DNA of 64,000 bases from Arenibacter sp. ARW7G5Y1. Its GTDB lineage: Bacteria > Bacteroidota > Bacteroidia > Flavobacteriales > Flavobacteriaceae. Location: positions 629,233-693,232 of the forward strand of contig NZ_QJJZ01000001.1 in assembly GCF_003201775.1 (NCBI RefSeq), given 5' to 3'. This document shows positions 48,457 to 57,935 of the stretch, piece by piece. Position 1 is the stretch's first letter. Each line of letters opens with the position of its first letter. A program made the position numbers and the translations under genes. The notes under the pieces were generated by a model. It was not told the origin of the DNA. It did no database searches and saw nothing but the letters and a program-made list of their open reading frames with translations.

Positions 48457-48484
48457 TGCCTACTGCCTACTGCCTACTGCCTAC
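48457..48484. repeat. Tandem heptamer repeat, four copies of TGCCTAC
   Basis: Four perfect copies of TGCCTAC in direct order fill the gap between the activator stop (48487) and lptE. No spacers, so it is not a CRISPR. It could change length by slippage. Confidence 0.9.
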
Positions 48485-48486
48485 CG

Positions 48487-49758
48487 TTAAAGGTCGTACT
48501 GTTTTATTTTTCTGTACAGGGTGCGTTCCGAGATGCCCAATTCTGCGGAAGCAGCTTTTCTTTTGCCTTTGTTGCGTTCCAAGGATTTTTTAATGAGTTC
48601 TATTTCCTTGTCCTGTAAAGATAGGGTTTCTTCCTCTTGTATTTCCTCTGCAAAATGATACTTGTCCTCTTGTTGGGGAGATTTAATTATCGGTTTTTCT
48701 ATATAGGGTTCGGGAAGTTGTAAAATTTCACTGGGACTTTCCTCTTGCTCGGCATATTCCTCCTCGTCATCCCCGTAGATTTTGCGGATAAGATTTTCAT
48801 TTTCTTCCTGTACTTTCTCGCTGTCGTTGTGTTTGAGCAGCTCCAGTGTTAATTTCTTAAGATCGTTAAGGTCGCCTTTCATGTCAAAAAGCACCTTGTA
48901 CAATATCTCCCTTTCCGTGCTAAAGTCGCTCTCTTTTTTTTCCTTTCCAACAATGGCGGGTAAATTGCTATTGCTGGAATTGGGCAGGTAACTGTTTAGA
49001 GTGGCCAAGGTAATAAGTCTGCTTTCCTCCAAGACGGAAACCTGTTCGGCAATATTCCTCAATTGTCTAATGTTTCCCGGCCATCTATATTTTAATAGCA
49101 ATTGTACGGCATCGTCCTCCAGGCGGATCGTTGGCATTTTATATTTCTGCCCAAAATCCGATGCAAATTTCCGAAATAATAGATGGATGTCCTCCTTGCG
49201 CTCCCGCAATGGGGGAATGTTGATTTCTACCGTACTTAACCTGTAATACAGGTCTTCCCTAAACTTTTCCTTTTTTATGGCCTCGAACATATTAACATTG
49301 GTGGCGGCCACAATTCTGACATCGGTTTTTTGGACCTGTGAAGAACCTACTTTTAAAAATTCCCCGTTTTCCAAAACCCTCAAGAGACGTACTTGGGTGG
49401 TTAGGGGAAGTTCCCCTACCTCATCCAAAAAAATGGTACCGCCATCGGCTACCTCAAAATAACCACTTCTGGTAGCTGTTGCGCCTGTAAAAGCCCCTTT
49501 TTCATGACCAAATAGTTCGCTGTCTATAGTGCCTTCCGGTATGGCCCCACAGTTGACCGCAATGTATTTGGCGTGTTTTCTATGGGAAAGGGAGTGTATA
49601 ATTTTTGGAATAGCCTCTTTACCAACACCGCTTTCCCCTGTAACCAACACGGAGATGTCCGTAGGGGCCACTTGAATGGCCTTTTCAATGGCACGATTAA
49701 GTTTTACATCGTTGCCAATGATTTCAAACCGCTGTTTTATTGATTGAATCGATTCCAT
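48487..49758 (-). CDS. Sigma-54-interacting transcriptional activator without receiver domain
   Basis: This 423-residue protein begins almost directly with the AAA+ domain: Walker A GESGVGKE (residues 41-48), GAFTGA (88-93, contacts sigma-54), Walker B-like IFLDEVGELP and the arginine region LREDLYYRL. A long acidic linker (about residues 270-375) leads to a C-terminal Fis-type helix-turn-helix (KRKAASAELGISERTLYRKI). There is no N-terminal response-regulator domain, so control must act by another route. It is 3 bp after miaB and upstream of lptE. Target promoters are unknown. Confidence 0.92.
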   Translation of the reverse strand: MESIQSIKQRFEIIGNDVKLNRAIEKAIQVAPTDISVLVTGESGVGKEAIPKIIHSLSHRKHAKYIAVNCGAIPEGTIDSELFGHEKGAFTGATATRSGYFEVADGGTIFLDEVGELPLTTQVRLLRVLENGEFLKVGSSQVQKTDVRIVAATNVNMFEAIKKEKFREDLYYRLSTVEINIPPLRERKEDIHLLFRKFASDFGQKYKMPTIRLEDDAVQLLLKYRWPGNIRQLRNIAEQVSVLEESRLITLATLNSYLPNSSNSNLPAIVGKEKKESDFSTEREILYKVLFDMKGDLNDLKKLTLELLKHNDSEKVQEENENLIRKIYGDDEEEYAEQEESPSEILQLPEPYIEKPIIKSPQQEDKYHFAEEIQEEETLSLQDKEIELIKKSLERNKGKRKAASAELGISERTLYRKIKQYDL

Positions 49759-49761
49759 TGT

Positions 49762-51219
49762 TTAATTGTTATTGGATAGTCCCAATGGCCTTCCTATTAA
49801 GGTGCCGGAGGTGCAATCGGTAATTTCGACATTCACAAAATCTCCTATTTTGTAGTTTTCCTTTGGAAAAACCACTACAAAACTTTGGGAATTCCTTCCC
49901 ATCCAATCCAAATCCGATTTTTTGGAGGAACCCTCGATCAGGACTTCAACTGTTTTTCCTAGCTGTTGTTTGCTTCTATAATGGCTATGCTCCCTTTGAA
50001 GGGCAATGATTTCAGTTAGTCTTCTGTTTTTCACCTCTTGTGGCACATCATCTTCCATATTCCTTGCCGCAGCCGTCCCAGGCCTTTCGGAATAGGCATA
50101 CATATAACCATAATCATACTTAATCTCTTTCATTAAGGAAAGGGTGTCCTGATGATCTTCTTCTGTTTCGGTCGGAAATCCTGTGATCATGTCTTGTGAG
50201 ACGGTGCAATCTGGAATTATTTCCTTAATGTTCCTCACCAGTTCCAGGTATTCCTCCCTAGTGTGCAATCTGTTCATTGCCTTTAGGATCCTATTACTGC
50301 CACTTTGCACAGGTAAATGTATATAGTTGCAGATATTTGGATATTTTGCTACTACCCGAACCACATCCAAGGTCATGTCCTGTGGATTGGAAGTGGAAAA
50401 TCGAATGCGCAATTTTGGTTGTGCCAAGGCCACCATTTCCAATAAGTTCGAGAAATTTACGGCTGTGGCTTTTTGCATTTCGGAGGCTTTTTCGAATCCC
50501 TTTTTTAATCCGCCACCATACCAAAGGTAGCTGTCCACATTTTGCCCCAAAAGGGTAATCTCCTTAAATCCCTTATGGGCAAGGTCGTTTACTTCTTCCA
50601 GTATGGATTGTGGATCCCTGCTGCGTTCCCTGCCCCGTGTAAAGGGTACTACGCAAAAGGTGCACATATTGTCGCAACCACGGGTAATGGATACAAAGGC
50701 AGTAACGCCATTGGAGTTGAGACGTACAGGGGAAATATCCCCATAAGTTTCTTCTTTGGATAGGAGTACGTTTACTGCATTTCTGCCATCATCTATTTCT
50801 TGGATAAGATTGGGCAGGTCCTTGTAGGCATCCGGGCCTACTACCATGTCCACAATTTTTTCTTCTTCCAGTAACTTGGTTTTTAGCCTTTCGGCCATGC
50901 ACCCAAGGACCCCCACTTTCATATGTGGCCTATGCCGTTTTACGGCATTAAATTTTTCCAGTCTCTTGCGTATGGTAAGCTCTGCCTTTTCGCGAATGGA
51001 ACAGGTATTGACCAATACCAGGTCGGCGTCTTCCAGTACATGGGTAGTACTAAACCCTTCGTTGGACAATATGGAGGCTACAATTTCACTATCCGAAAAA
51101 TTCATGGCGCAGCCATAGCTTTCTATGTATAATTTTCTAGTGCTATTTTCTTTTCCCTCAAGGGTTATGGCAGTTCCTTGTACGGATTCATCTATAATCT
51201 TCTCCATTTTATTGTGCAT
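49762..51219 (-). CDS. miaB: tRNA-2-methylthio-N6-dimethylallyladenosine synthase
   Basis: MiaB adds the methylthio group to i6A37 of tRNA using two iron-sulfur clusters. The 485-residue protein has the N-terminal UPF0004 domain ([15 protein letters not shown] with the first cluster Cys), the radical SAM motif CDNMCTFCV followed by [11 protein letters not shown], and a C-terminal TRAM domain. The ATG at 51219 is used; a second ATG at 51207 is equally likely. tRNA-Phe, encoded elsewhere in this window, is a classic kind of substrate. Confidence 0.95.
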   Translation of the reverse strand: MHNKMEKIIDESVQGTAITLEGKENSTRKLYIESYGCAMNFSDSEIVASILSNEGFSTTHVLEDADLVLVNTCSIREKAELTIRKRLEKFNAVKRHRPHMKVGVLGCMAERLKTKLLEEEKIVDMVVGPDAYKDLPNLIQEIDDGRNAVNVLLSKEETYGDISPVRLNSNGVTAFVSITRGCDNMCTFCVVPFTRGRERSRDPQSILEEVNDLAHKGFKEITLLGQNVDSYLWYGGGLKKGFEKASEMQKATAVNFSNLLEMVALAQPKLRIRFSTSNPQDMTLDVVRVVAKYPNICNYIHLPVQSGSNRILKAMNRLHTREEYLELVRNIKEIIPDCTVSQDMITGFPTETEEDHQDTLSLMKEIKYDYGYMYAYSERPGTAAARNMEDDVPQEVKNRRLTEIIALQREHSHYRSKQQLGKTVEVLIEGSSKKSDLDWMGRNSQSFVVVFPKENYKIGDFVNVEITDCTSGTLIGRPLGLSNNN

Positions 51220-51242
51220 TCAACCTCATCTTTAAGAGTGTG

Positions 51243-51250
51243 CAAAGATA
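51243..51250 (-). promoter_or_regulatory. Candidate -7 box for the miaB operon
   Basis: The minus strand reads TATCTTTG, a full match to TAnnTTTG, 23 bp before the miaB ATG. A -33 TTG is not clear. The rest of the 144-bp divergent gap has a short TTGACA/TGTCAA inverted repeat (51276-51297). Confidence 0.42.
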
Positions 51251-51363
51251 GTACTATATGCCTAAATATGACATATTGACAGTTAAATATTTGTCAAAAA
51301 TCAACGCAACTTTATGGGTTACAGGGTATCTAGTAAAAAACGACCCCATAAAATTATATAGGT

Positions 51364-52611
51364 ATGCAAAGGATGAATCTGTTTTTATTTATGTTGGCTG
51401 CATTAGCGCTGGTTTCTTGCAATGATGGGGATGATGGCAAATATGCGGAGTACTTGGTGGCCAAGCCCTTAACGATGGGCAAGGCCGAATTTAAACAGGC
51501 TATAGATATCATTGCTCCAATTCCCTTGGAGGAATCCGGTAAAATTTATGTCTATGGGGAATATATATTTGTCAACGAGAAATACAAAGGGGTGCATGTA
51601 ATTGATAATTCGGATCCAAGGGCTCCCAAAAAGATTGCATTTATAAAAATACCCGGCAACGTAGATGTTTCCGTAAAAGGCAATTACCTCTATGCCGATA
51701 GCATTATGGATTTGATCGTTCTGGATATTTCGGATATCAACAATATCAAAACAGTCAACCGCTTGGAAAATGTACTGAGGGACAATGTGGTTTTTCCTTT
51801 CGAGGCAGATATTTATGCGTGGCAGGATATAGATTATGAAAATGATATTGTGATAGGATGGGAAACTGTTAAGGAAAGAAGGTTGATAGAGGAAGTGCAG
51901 GTGGATTTTTCACGTGAATTTGATGTAATGCTTTCCAATGCCGCCCAAAATACGACCTCTACAGGCCAGGGAGGGTCCTTGGCGCGTTTTAAGATCGTAA
52001 ATGACTATTTATATGCCGTAGACAGTCACACTATCAATGTATTCAACATTCAGGATCTGGAAAACCCTAAGGATTTGGAAGACGTGTACGCCGGTTTCGA
52101 TATTGAAACTATTTTTAACAGGGGGGATCAATTGTTTTTGGGGAGTATGAGGGGGATGTATATATATGATATTTCCGCTCCGGCCACGCCTACATTGATT
52201 TCTGAATTTGAGCATGGTACGGCCTGTGATCCCGTGGTTGTTGATGGGGATTATGCCTATGTAACCTTGAGGGGCGGCAATATGTGCGGTGCTACGGAAA
52301 GTGGACTTTTTATAGTGGACATTTCAGATATCACCAAGCCCGAGTTGGTAAAGACCTATCCGATGGATGGCCCCTACGGCCTGGGGGTAAAGGATGAAAA
52401 ATTATTTGTGTGCGATGGGGCTTCTGGACTAAAGGTCTATGACAAGACCAATGTTCGGGACTTGGTACAGCTTAACCATTTTAAGGATGTAGAGACCTTT
52501 GACGTTATTCCTATGGAGGATAATTTATTGATGATAGGGAAGGAAATTATATATCAATATGAATATTTGGAAAATAAAATAAAGCTGATCAGCACATTTA
52601 AGCTTAATTAA
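51364..52611 (+). CDS. LVIVD-repeat beta-propeller lipoprotein
   Basis: This 415-residue lipoprotein (LVSC, Cys19) has repeated blocks of the LVIVD family: VHVIDNSDPRAPKKIAF, LIVLDISDINNIK, INVFNIQDLENPKDL, MYIYDISAPATPTLI and LFIVDISDITKPELV. These form a surface-exposed or periplasmic propeller. No enzymatic site is apparent. It stands alone between a divergent promoter region and a terminator. Confidence 0.83.
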   Translation: MQRMNLFLFMLAALALVSCNDGDDGKYAEYLVAKPLTMGKAEFKQAIDIIAPIPLEESGKIYVYGEYIFVNEKYKGVHVIDNSDPRAPKKIAFIKIPGNVDVSVKGNYLYADSIMDLIVLDISDINNIKTVNRLENVLRDNVVFPFEADIYAWQDIDYENDIVIGWETVKERRLIEEVQVDFSREFDVMLSNAAQNTTSTGQGGSLARFKIVNDYLYAVDSHTINVFNIQDLENPKDLEDVYAGFDIETIFNRGDQLFLGSMRGMYIYDISAPATPTLISEFEHGTACDPVVVDGDYAYVTLRGGNMCGATESGLFIVDISDITKPELVKTYPMDGPYGLGVKDEKLFVCDGASGLKVYDKTNVRDLVQLNHFKDVETFDVIPMEDNLLMIGKEIIYQYEYLENKIKLISTFKLN

Positions 52612-52628
52612 TGCTACCGAAATACTTT

Positions 52629-52656
52629 AAAACACCCCTTAAATTAGGGGTGTTTT
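52629..52656 (+). terminator. Intrinsic terminator after the LVIVD lipoprotein
   Basis: An 11-bp stem (AAAACACCCCT with AGGGGTGTTTT) closes a 6-nt loop and is followed by more T, 17 bp after the stop. Confidence 0.85.
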
Positions 52657-52701
52657 TTTATGGTGGCACAAATGAAAGCCCATTAAATAAAAAAATTGGT
52701 A

Positions 52702-52709
52702 TACTTTTG
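52702..52709 (+). promoter_or_regulatory. Candidate -7 box for topA
   Basis: TACTTTTG matches TAnnTTTG 19 bp before the topA ATG, downstream of a terminator, as expected for a promoter. No good -33 element was seen. Confidence 0.42.
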
Positions 52710-52728
52710 TGTCACCAAAAACTAGTTA

Positions 52729-55218
52729 ATGGCAAAGAATTTAGTAATCGTAGAGTCCCCGGCTAAAGCAAAAACAATTGAAAAATTTTTAGGAAAGGAT
52801 TATAAGGTAGAGTCCAGTTTTGGACATATTGCCGATTTGCCTTCCAAGGAATTAGGAGTGGATGTGGAGAATAATTTTGCCCCTAAATATATTGTTGACA
52901 AAGATAAAAAGGCCCTTGTTAAAAAACTCAAGGATTTGGCGGACAAGGCAGATACCATATGGTTGGCCAGTGATGAGGACCGCGAAGGGGAGGCAATTTC
53001 CTGGCATTTGGCAGAGGAGTTGAAATTGGACAAGAATAAAACGAAGCGGATAGTTTTTAACTCTATAACCAAATCGGCCATTCAGAAGGCTATTGAGAAT
53101 CCTAGGGAAATTAATTATGATTTGGTGAACGCCCAACAAGCAAGGAGGGTTTTGGATAGATTGGTGGGGTATGAACTTTCTCCAGTCTTATGGAAAAAGA
53201 TTAAACCTGGATTATCTGCAGGTAGGGTTCAATCCGTTGCGGTGAGATTGATTGTGGAAAGGGAGCGGGAAATAGAAGCTTTTAAGCCGGAAGCGGCTTT
53301 TAGGATATCGGCCGAGTTCAAAACCAATGAAGGGAGTATATTCACGGCCAAATTAAATAAGACCTATGCCAGCCAGAAGGAGGCGGAAGCTTTCTTAAAG
53401 GAAAATATAGGAGCTAATTTTTCCGTTGCTTCCCTGGATAAGAAACCGGCCAAAAAATCGCCGGCGGCCCCATTTACAACTTCAACACTACAGCAGGAAG
53501 CTTCAAGGAAATTGTATTTTTCGGTTTCAAGGACCATGCAGGTGGCACAACGCTTGTACGAGGCGGGGTTAATTACCTATATGAGAACGGATAGTGTTAA
53601 CCTATCCAAGGATGCTATAGATGCGGCAAAGGATGCCATTATTAGTAACTACGGCAAGGAGTACAGTAAGGTTAGGAATTTTACCGGAAAATCCAAAGGA
53701 GCGCAGGAGGCCCATGAGGCCATCCGCCCTACGGAAATGACCAATCAGTCCCCTTCATTGGAAAGGGATCAATCCAAACTCTACGAGCTTATCTGGAAGC
53801 GTACCCTGGCCTCACAAATGAGTGATGCGGAATTGGAGCGTACCAATGTCAAAATAAAGACCAATACACATAAGGAAGAATTTACCGCTAACGGGGAGGT
53901 AATCAAATTTGATGGTTTCCTAAAGGTATATTTGGAAGGCACGGATGAAGAAGATATAAGTGAAGAACAGGAAGGGATGCTTCCCGCAATGAAGGAAGGC
54001 GAAAAGCTCATTAACAATTATATAACTGCAACAGAGCGTTTTTCCAGGGCACCTTATAGGTTTACGGAAGCCTCTTTGGTTAAAAAACTGGAGGAGCTTG
54101 GAATAGGAAGACCTTCTACCTATGCGCCTACAATTTCCACGATCCAGAATAGAGGCTATGTGGAAAAGGGCACCATAGAAGGCACCGAAAGAAATTATGT
54201 ACAGCTACTTCTGAAATCCGATAAACTGACCACTAAGGATTTAAAGGAAAATGTAGGCTCCGATAAGGGGAAAATGGTGCCTACGGATATAGGAATTATT
54301 GTAACCGATTTTTTGGTAGGACATTTTGAAACAATTTTGGATTATCATTTCACTGCCAAAGTGGAAGAGGATTTTGATGAGATCGCTTCAGGTGATGAGG
54401 ATTGGCAAAAGGTTTTGAAGGATTTTTATGGGGATTTTCACCCCAAGGTCTTGGATGTGGAGGAAAATGCGGACAGGGCCAGTGGAGAACGTATTTTGGG
54501 TACCGACCCTAAGTCGGGAAGACAGGTTTCGGTTAGGTTGGGCCGCTTTGGGCCTATGGTACAGGTGGGTACCGTAGATGATGAGGAAAAACCCTTGTTT
54601 GCAAGCCTGTTACCGGACCAGTCCTTAAATACCATTAGCTACGAAGAGGCTATGGACCTGTTTAAATTACCGCGAAAGCTAGGTGTTTATGAAGGGGAGG
54701 ACGTGGAGGCCAACGTGGGTCGCTTTGGTCCCTATATAAGGTTTGGTAAAAAATTTGTGTCCCTGGGCAAGGACGAAAATGCCATGGAGATAGATATGGA
54801 TCGGGCCGTGGAACTTATCAAGGAAAAACAAAAGGCCGATGCCCCTATTGCAATTTATGAGGATAAGGAGGTTACCAAAGGGGTTGGAAGATTTGGTCCA
54901 TTTATAAAATGGAACGGAATGTTTATTAATGTTAGTAAGAAATACGATTTTGATACCCTGTCAAAACAGGATATTGAAGAGATTATAGAGGCCAAAAAAC
55001 AAAAGGAAATTGATAAGTTGATCCAGGAATGGCCAGAAGAAGGTATACGAATAGAAAAAGCGAGATGGGGAAGGCATACCATAATTAAGGGCAAGGTTAA
55101 GGTGGAGGTCTCCAAAGATGTGGATGCCACTAAGATTTCCCTTAAAGCTGCTCAGGAATTAATTGAGAAAAAGACACCTAAGAAAAAAACAAAAGCAAAA
55201 CCTAAGGCTAAGAAATAA
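52729..55218 (+). CDS. topA: DNA topoisomerase I
   Basis: TopA relaxes negative supercoils. The 829-residue protein has an N-terminal Toprim domain (VIVESPAKAKTIEKFLG, then LASDEDREGEAI) and the active-site Tyr in LITYMRTDSVNLS. Instead of zinc fingers the C-terminus has several LGRFGPMV/VGRFGPYI/VGRFGPFI modules and a Lys-rich tail. Start and length are canonical for Bacteroidota. Its stop is 1 bp before the next gene. Confidence 0.96.
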   Translation: MAKNLVIVESPAKAKTIEKFLGKDYKVESSFGHIADLPSKELGVDVENNFAPKYIVDKDKKALVKKLKDLADKADTIWLASDEDREGEAISWHLAEELKLDKNKTKRIVFNSITKSAIQKAIENPREINYDLVNAQQARRVLDRLVGYELSPVLWKKIKPGLSAGRVQSVAVRLIVEREREIEAFKPEAAFRISAEFKTNEGSIFTAKLNKTYASQKEAEAFLKENIGANFSVASLDKKPAKKSPAAPFTTSTLQQEASRKLYFSVSRTMQVAQRLYEAGLITYMRTDSVNLSKDAIDAAKDAIISNYGKEYSKVRNFTGKSKGAQEAHEAIRPTEMTNQSPSLERDQSKLYELIWKRTLASQMSDAELERTNVKIKTNTHKEEFTANGEVIKFDGFLKVYLEGTDEEDISEEQEGMLPAMKEGEKLINNYITATERFSRAPYRFTEASLVKKLEELGIGRPSTYAPTISTIQNRGYVEKGTIEGTERNYVQLLLKSDKLTTKDLKENVGSDKGKMVPTDIGIIVTDFLVGHFETILDYHFTAKVEEDFDEIASGDEDWQKVLKDFYGDFHPKVLDVEENADRASGERILGTDPKSGRQVSVRLGRFGPMVQVGTVDDEEKPLFASLLPDQSLNTISYEEAMDLFKLPRKLGVYEGEDVEANVGRFGPYIRFGKKFVSLGKDENAMEIDMDRAVELIKEKQKADAPIAIYEDKEVTKGVGRFGPFIKWNGMFINVSKKYDFDTLSKQDIEEIIEAKKQKEIDKLIQEWPEEGIRIEKARWGRHTIIKGKVKVEVSKDVDATKISLKAAQELIEKKTPKKKTKAKPKAKK

Positions 55219-55219
55219 T

Positions 55220-56377
55220 ATGGCATTCGATTTTTTAGTACCCGTAAGTGACAGGGTATTGGCCCACTGCGAATTACTTCCGGCCCAAGCATTGGGGAAA
55301 CACGTTTACATGCACACTGCCCGGCATGGTCTTCCGGTGCTGGCCAATGTAAGTGTAGCTATACTAGGGGTCAATGAATCTAGAAATGCTTTTGAAAAAA
55401 AACCGGAGCGCCTGGATATTTCCGAAATAAGGCTACAATTGTATAATTTAATGATGGGGAACTGGAATTCCTCCATCGTGGATTTGGGAGATATAGAGGA
55501 AGGAGAGACCGTAGAGGACACTTATTTTGTGGTCAAGGAAATAGTTGCCGGCTTGCTGGAAGAAAATATTATCCCCATTGTCATTGGAGCAACCCAAGAC
55601 CTTACCTATCCTACATATAGGGCTTTTGACGGACTTAAGAATATGGTTAATCTGGTTTCCATAGATAGTAGGTTCGACTTTGGGATGGATGAAGACCTTA
55701 TTTCCTCCCATTCCTATATGAGTAAAATAATTACCGACAAGCCCAACAATCTTTTCAATTTCTCCAATATTGGTTATCAAAGTTATTTTAATTCCCAGGA
55801 AGAATTGGACCTTATGGAGCGACTTTTCTTTGATTCCTATAGGTTGGGCGAATTAATTTCCAATATTACCCTGGCAGAACCTGTACTAAGAAATGCCCAT
55901 GTGGTTAGTTTGGATGCCCGTGCCATACGTGCTGCGGATATAGGATATTCCCGAAACTTTTCTCCCAACGGTTTTAATGGAAGGGAAATATGTGCCATCG
56001 CAAGATATGCCGGAATTAGCGACAATGTATCCGTATTTGGGATTTACGAATGCGAGAATAGCAATCAGGCCTTTCAACTTGTTGCCCAAATAATATGGTA
56101 TTTTATAGAGGGCCTAAACTTTAGGATTAAAGAGACTCCCAATAGTAATAGTAACGACTTCACCAAGTATACCGTACCTACAGAAGATGAGTCCCTTGTC
56201 TTTTATAAAAGTCATCTCAGCGAAAGATGGTGGGTAGAGGTACCTTCAATTTTAACTTCACATACTAAAACAAATTCACCCGCGTTATTACCATGCACTG
56301 AGTTGGATTATCTGGATGCATGTAATCAAAATATTCCTGAGCGGTGGTTTAAAGCCTACAAAAAAGGGTTTAATTGA
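55220..56377 (+). CDS. Arginase-fold protein (formimidoylglutamase-like), probably non-catalytic
   Basis: This 385-residue protein has the arginase/ureohydrolase fold, but metal-ligand motifs are altered. GGxHx is IGATQD (Gln126 for His), DAHxD is DSRFD (Arg151 for His; Asp149 and Asp153 kept) and SxDxD is SLDAR (Asp232 kept, Arg234 for Asp). Three of six ligands are thus lost and a binuclear manganese site is unlikely. The start at 55220 is 1 bp after topA; gldK follows 116 bp later. I infer a structural or regulatory role, perhaps in gliding/type IX secretion; that is unproven. Confidence 0.8.
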   Translation: MAFDFLVPVSDRVLAHCELLPAQALGKHVYMHTARHGLPVLANVSVAILGVNESRNAFEKKPERLDISEIRLQLYNLMMGNWNSSIVDLGDIEEGETVEDTYFVVKEIVAGLLEENIIPIVIGATQDLTYPTYRAFDGLKNMVNLVSIDSRFDFGMDEDLISSHSYMSKIITDKPNNLFNFSNIGYQSYFNSQEELDLMERLFFDSYRLGELISNITLAEPVLRNAHVVSLDARAIRAADIGYSRNFSPNGFNGREICAIARYAGISDNVSVFGIYECENSNQAFQLVAQIIWYFIEGLNFRIKETPNSNSNDFTKYTVPTEDESLVFYKSHLSERWWVEVPSILTSHTKTNSPALLPCTELDYLDACNQNIPERWFKAYKKGFN

Positions 56378-56493
56378 AATAATAAATTTAGGGTATAAAA
56401 ACAAATTTTATACAATAAATTATTTAAAAATAAGTTTTAGAGAATAATACTTGTGTTTGCATTTATAATCATAATCGAAATTTAACCTAACGT

Positions 56494-57849
56494 ATGAAGA
56501 AGCTATTGTTGTCATCTATAGCATTTGTTTTTTTACTCTCAAGTTGTGGGTCCAAAACAAAAGGAGAGCTGGTCGGAGCTCAAGGAAAAAAGTGGTATCC
56601 CGAAAAACCCTATGGTATGGAATTGATCCCTAGAGGAGCATTCATCATGGGTAAGAGTGAGGAAGATCAGGCTAAGGTACTAAATGCCCCGACAAAGACT
56701 GTAACTGTTCGATCTTTCTACATGGATGATACCGAAATTACGAATAGTGAATATCGTCAATTTGTAGAATGGGTAAAGGATTCCATTGCAAGAACCCGTT
56801 TGGCTATTTTGGCCGATGAGTTGGGATTGGGACCTGAAGATGGTGGTATAGGGGATTATGCCTTTAAGGATGCCGATACTACAAGATTGTCTGCCTACGA
56901 TAAGTACATGCTGAACAATTATGCAGGTATGGGAGAAACAGGCTACGAAGGCAGGGCATTGGACAGGAAACAAGACCTAATTTGGGATACTTCCAAATAT
57001 CCGGATGAGTATTATGCCGAGGTAATGGATTCATTGTATATCTCTCAGGAGGAATCCTATAATGGCCAACGTCATATAGATGTAACCAAATTGAAATACA
57101 AATATACCTGGATGGATATTGAGGCTGCGGCCCGTGCCAAAAAGGGGAGTAGAAAAGATTTCATAAAACAGGAAGAATTGGAAATATATCCGGATACTAC
57201 GGTATGGATAAAAGATTTTTCATATTCTTATAATGAACCAATGCACAACGATTACTTCTGGCATGATGCCTATAGTGATTATCCTGTTGTTGGGGTTACG
57301 TGGCAACAGGCCCAGGCTTTTTGTAACTGGAGAACAAAATTCAAGAACGACGATCAAAAAAGTAGGGGCAAGCAATTTGTCAACCGCTTTAGATTGCCAA
57401 CAGAAGCGGAATGGGAATATGCGGCCAGAGGGGGTATAGAAGGTGGTACATACCCATGGGGTGGTCCTTATGTGATCAGCGATACGGGTTGTTTTATGGC
57501 CAACTTTAAACCACAGCGTGGGGATTATGCGGCGGATCAAGCGTTGTACACGGTAGAGGCCAAAGCCTATGAGCCCAACGATTATAACCTTTATAATATG
57601 GCGGGTAACGTTTCCGAATGGACCAATAGTAGCTATGACCCAAATTCATATGAATATGTGTCTACCATGAACCCAAATGCGGAATCTACCCAAAATGCAA
57701 GAAAAGTTATTAGAGGTGGATCTTGGAAAGATGTTGCTTATTTCCTACAGGTAAGTACCAGGGATTATGAATACCAGGATTCGGCACGTAGTTATATCGG
57801 TTTTAGAACCGTACAGGATTACATGGGAGAGGAAGACTCTACCAATTAG
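56494..57849 (+). CDS. gldK: Gliding motility / type IX secretion lipoprotein GldK
   Basis: GldK (PorK) forms the periplasmic ring of the type IX secretion system with GldN. The 451-residue lipoprotein (LSSC, Cys18) has a formylglycine-generating-enzyme-like (SUMF1) fold: IPRGAFIMG, MDDTEITNSEYRQFV, VVGVTWQQAQAFCNW, RLPTEAEWEYAARGG, NLYNMAGNVSEWT and VIRGGSW. An insertion around residues 105-235 is typical for GldK. It is first of four adjacent gld genes. Confidence 0.96.
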   Translation: MKKLLLSSIAFVFLLSSCGSKTKGELVGAQGKKWYPEKPYGMELIPRGAFIMGKSEEDQAKVLNAPTKTVTVRSFYMDDTEITNSEYRQFVEWVKDSIARTRLAILADELGLGPEDGGIGDYAFKDADTTRLSAYDKYMLNNYAGMGETGYEGRALDRKQDLIWDTSKYPDEYYAEVMDSLYISQEESYNGQRHIDVTKLKYKYTWMDIEAAARAKKGSRKDFIKQEELEIYPDTTVWIKDFSYSYNEPMHNDYFWHDAYSDYPVVGVTWQQAQAFCNWRTKFKNDDQKSRGKQFVNRFRLPTEAEWEYAARGGIEGGTYPWGGPYVISDTGCFMANFKPQRGDYAADQALYTVEAKAYEPNDYNLYNMAGNVSEWTNSSYDPNSYEYVSTMNPNAESTQNARKVIRGGSWKDVAYFLQVSTRDYEYQDSARSYIGFRTVQDYMGEEDSTN

Positions 57850-57935
57850 GATATAAAATAAAGAAGACCTTTATATTTGAATCAAACGATAAACCAAATA
57901 CTTATTATTAACATTACTTAATTAAATTTAAAATT

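Noticed and set aside
48456-48485. Short direct repeats as a CRISPR array
   Set aside because: Repeats are 7 bp with no spacers and no cas genes are present.
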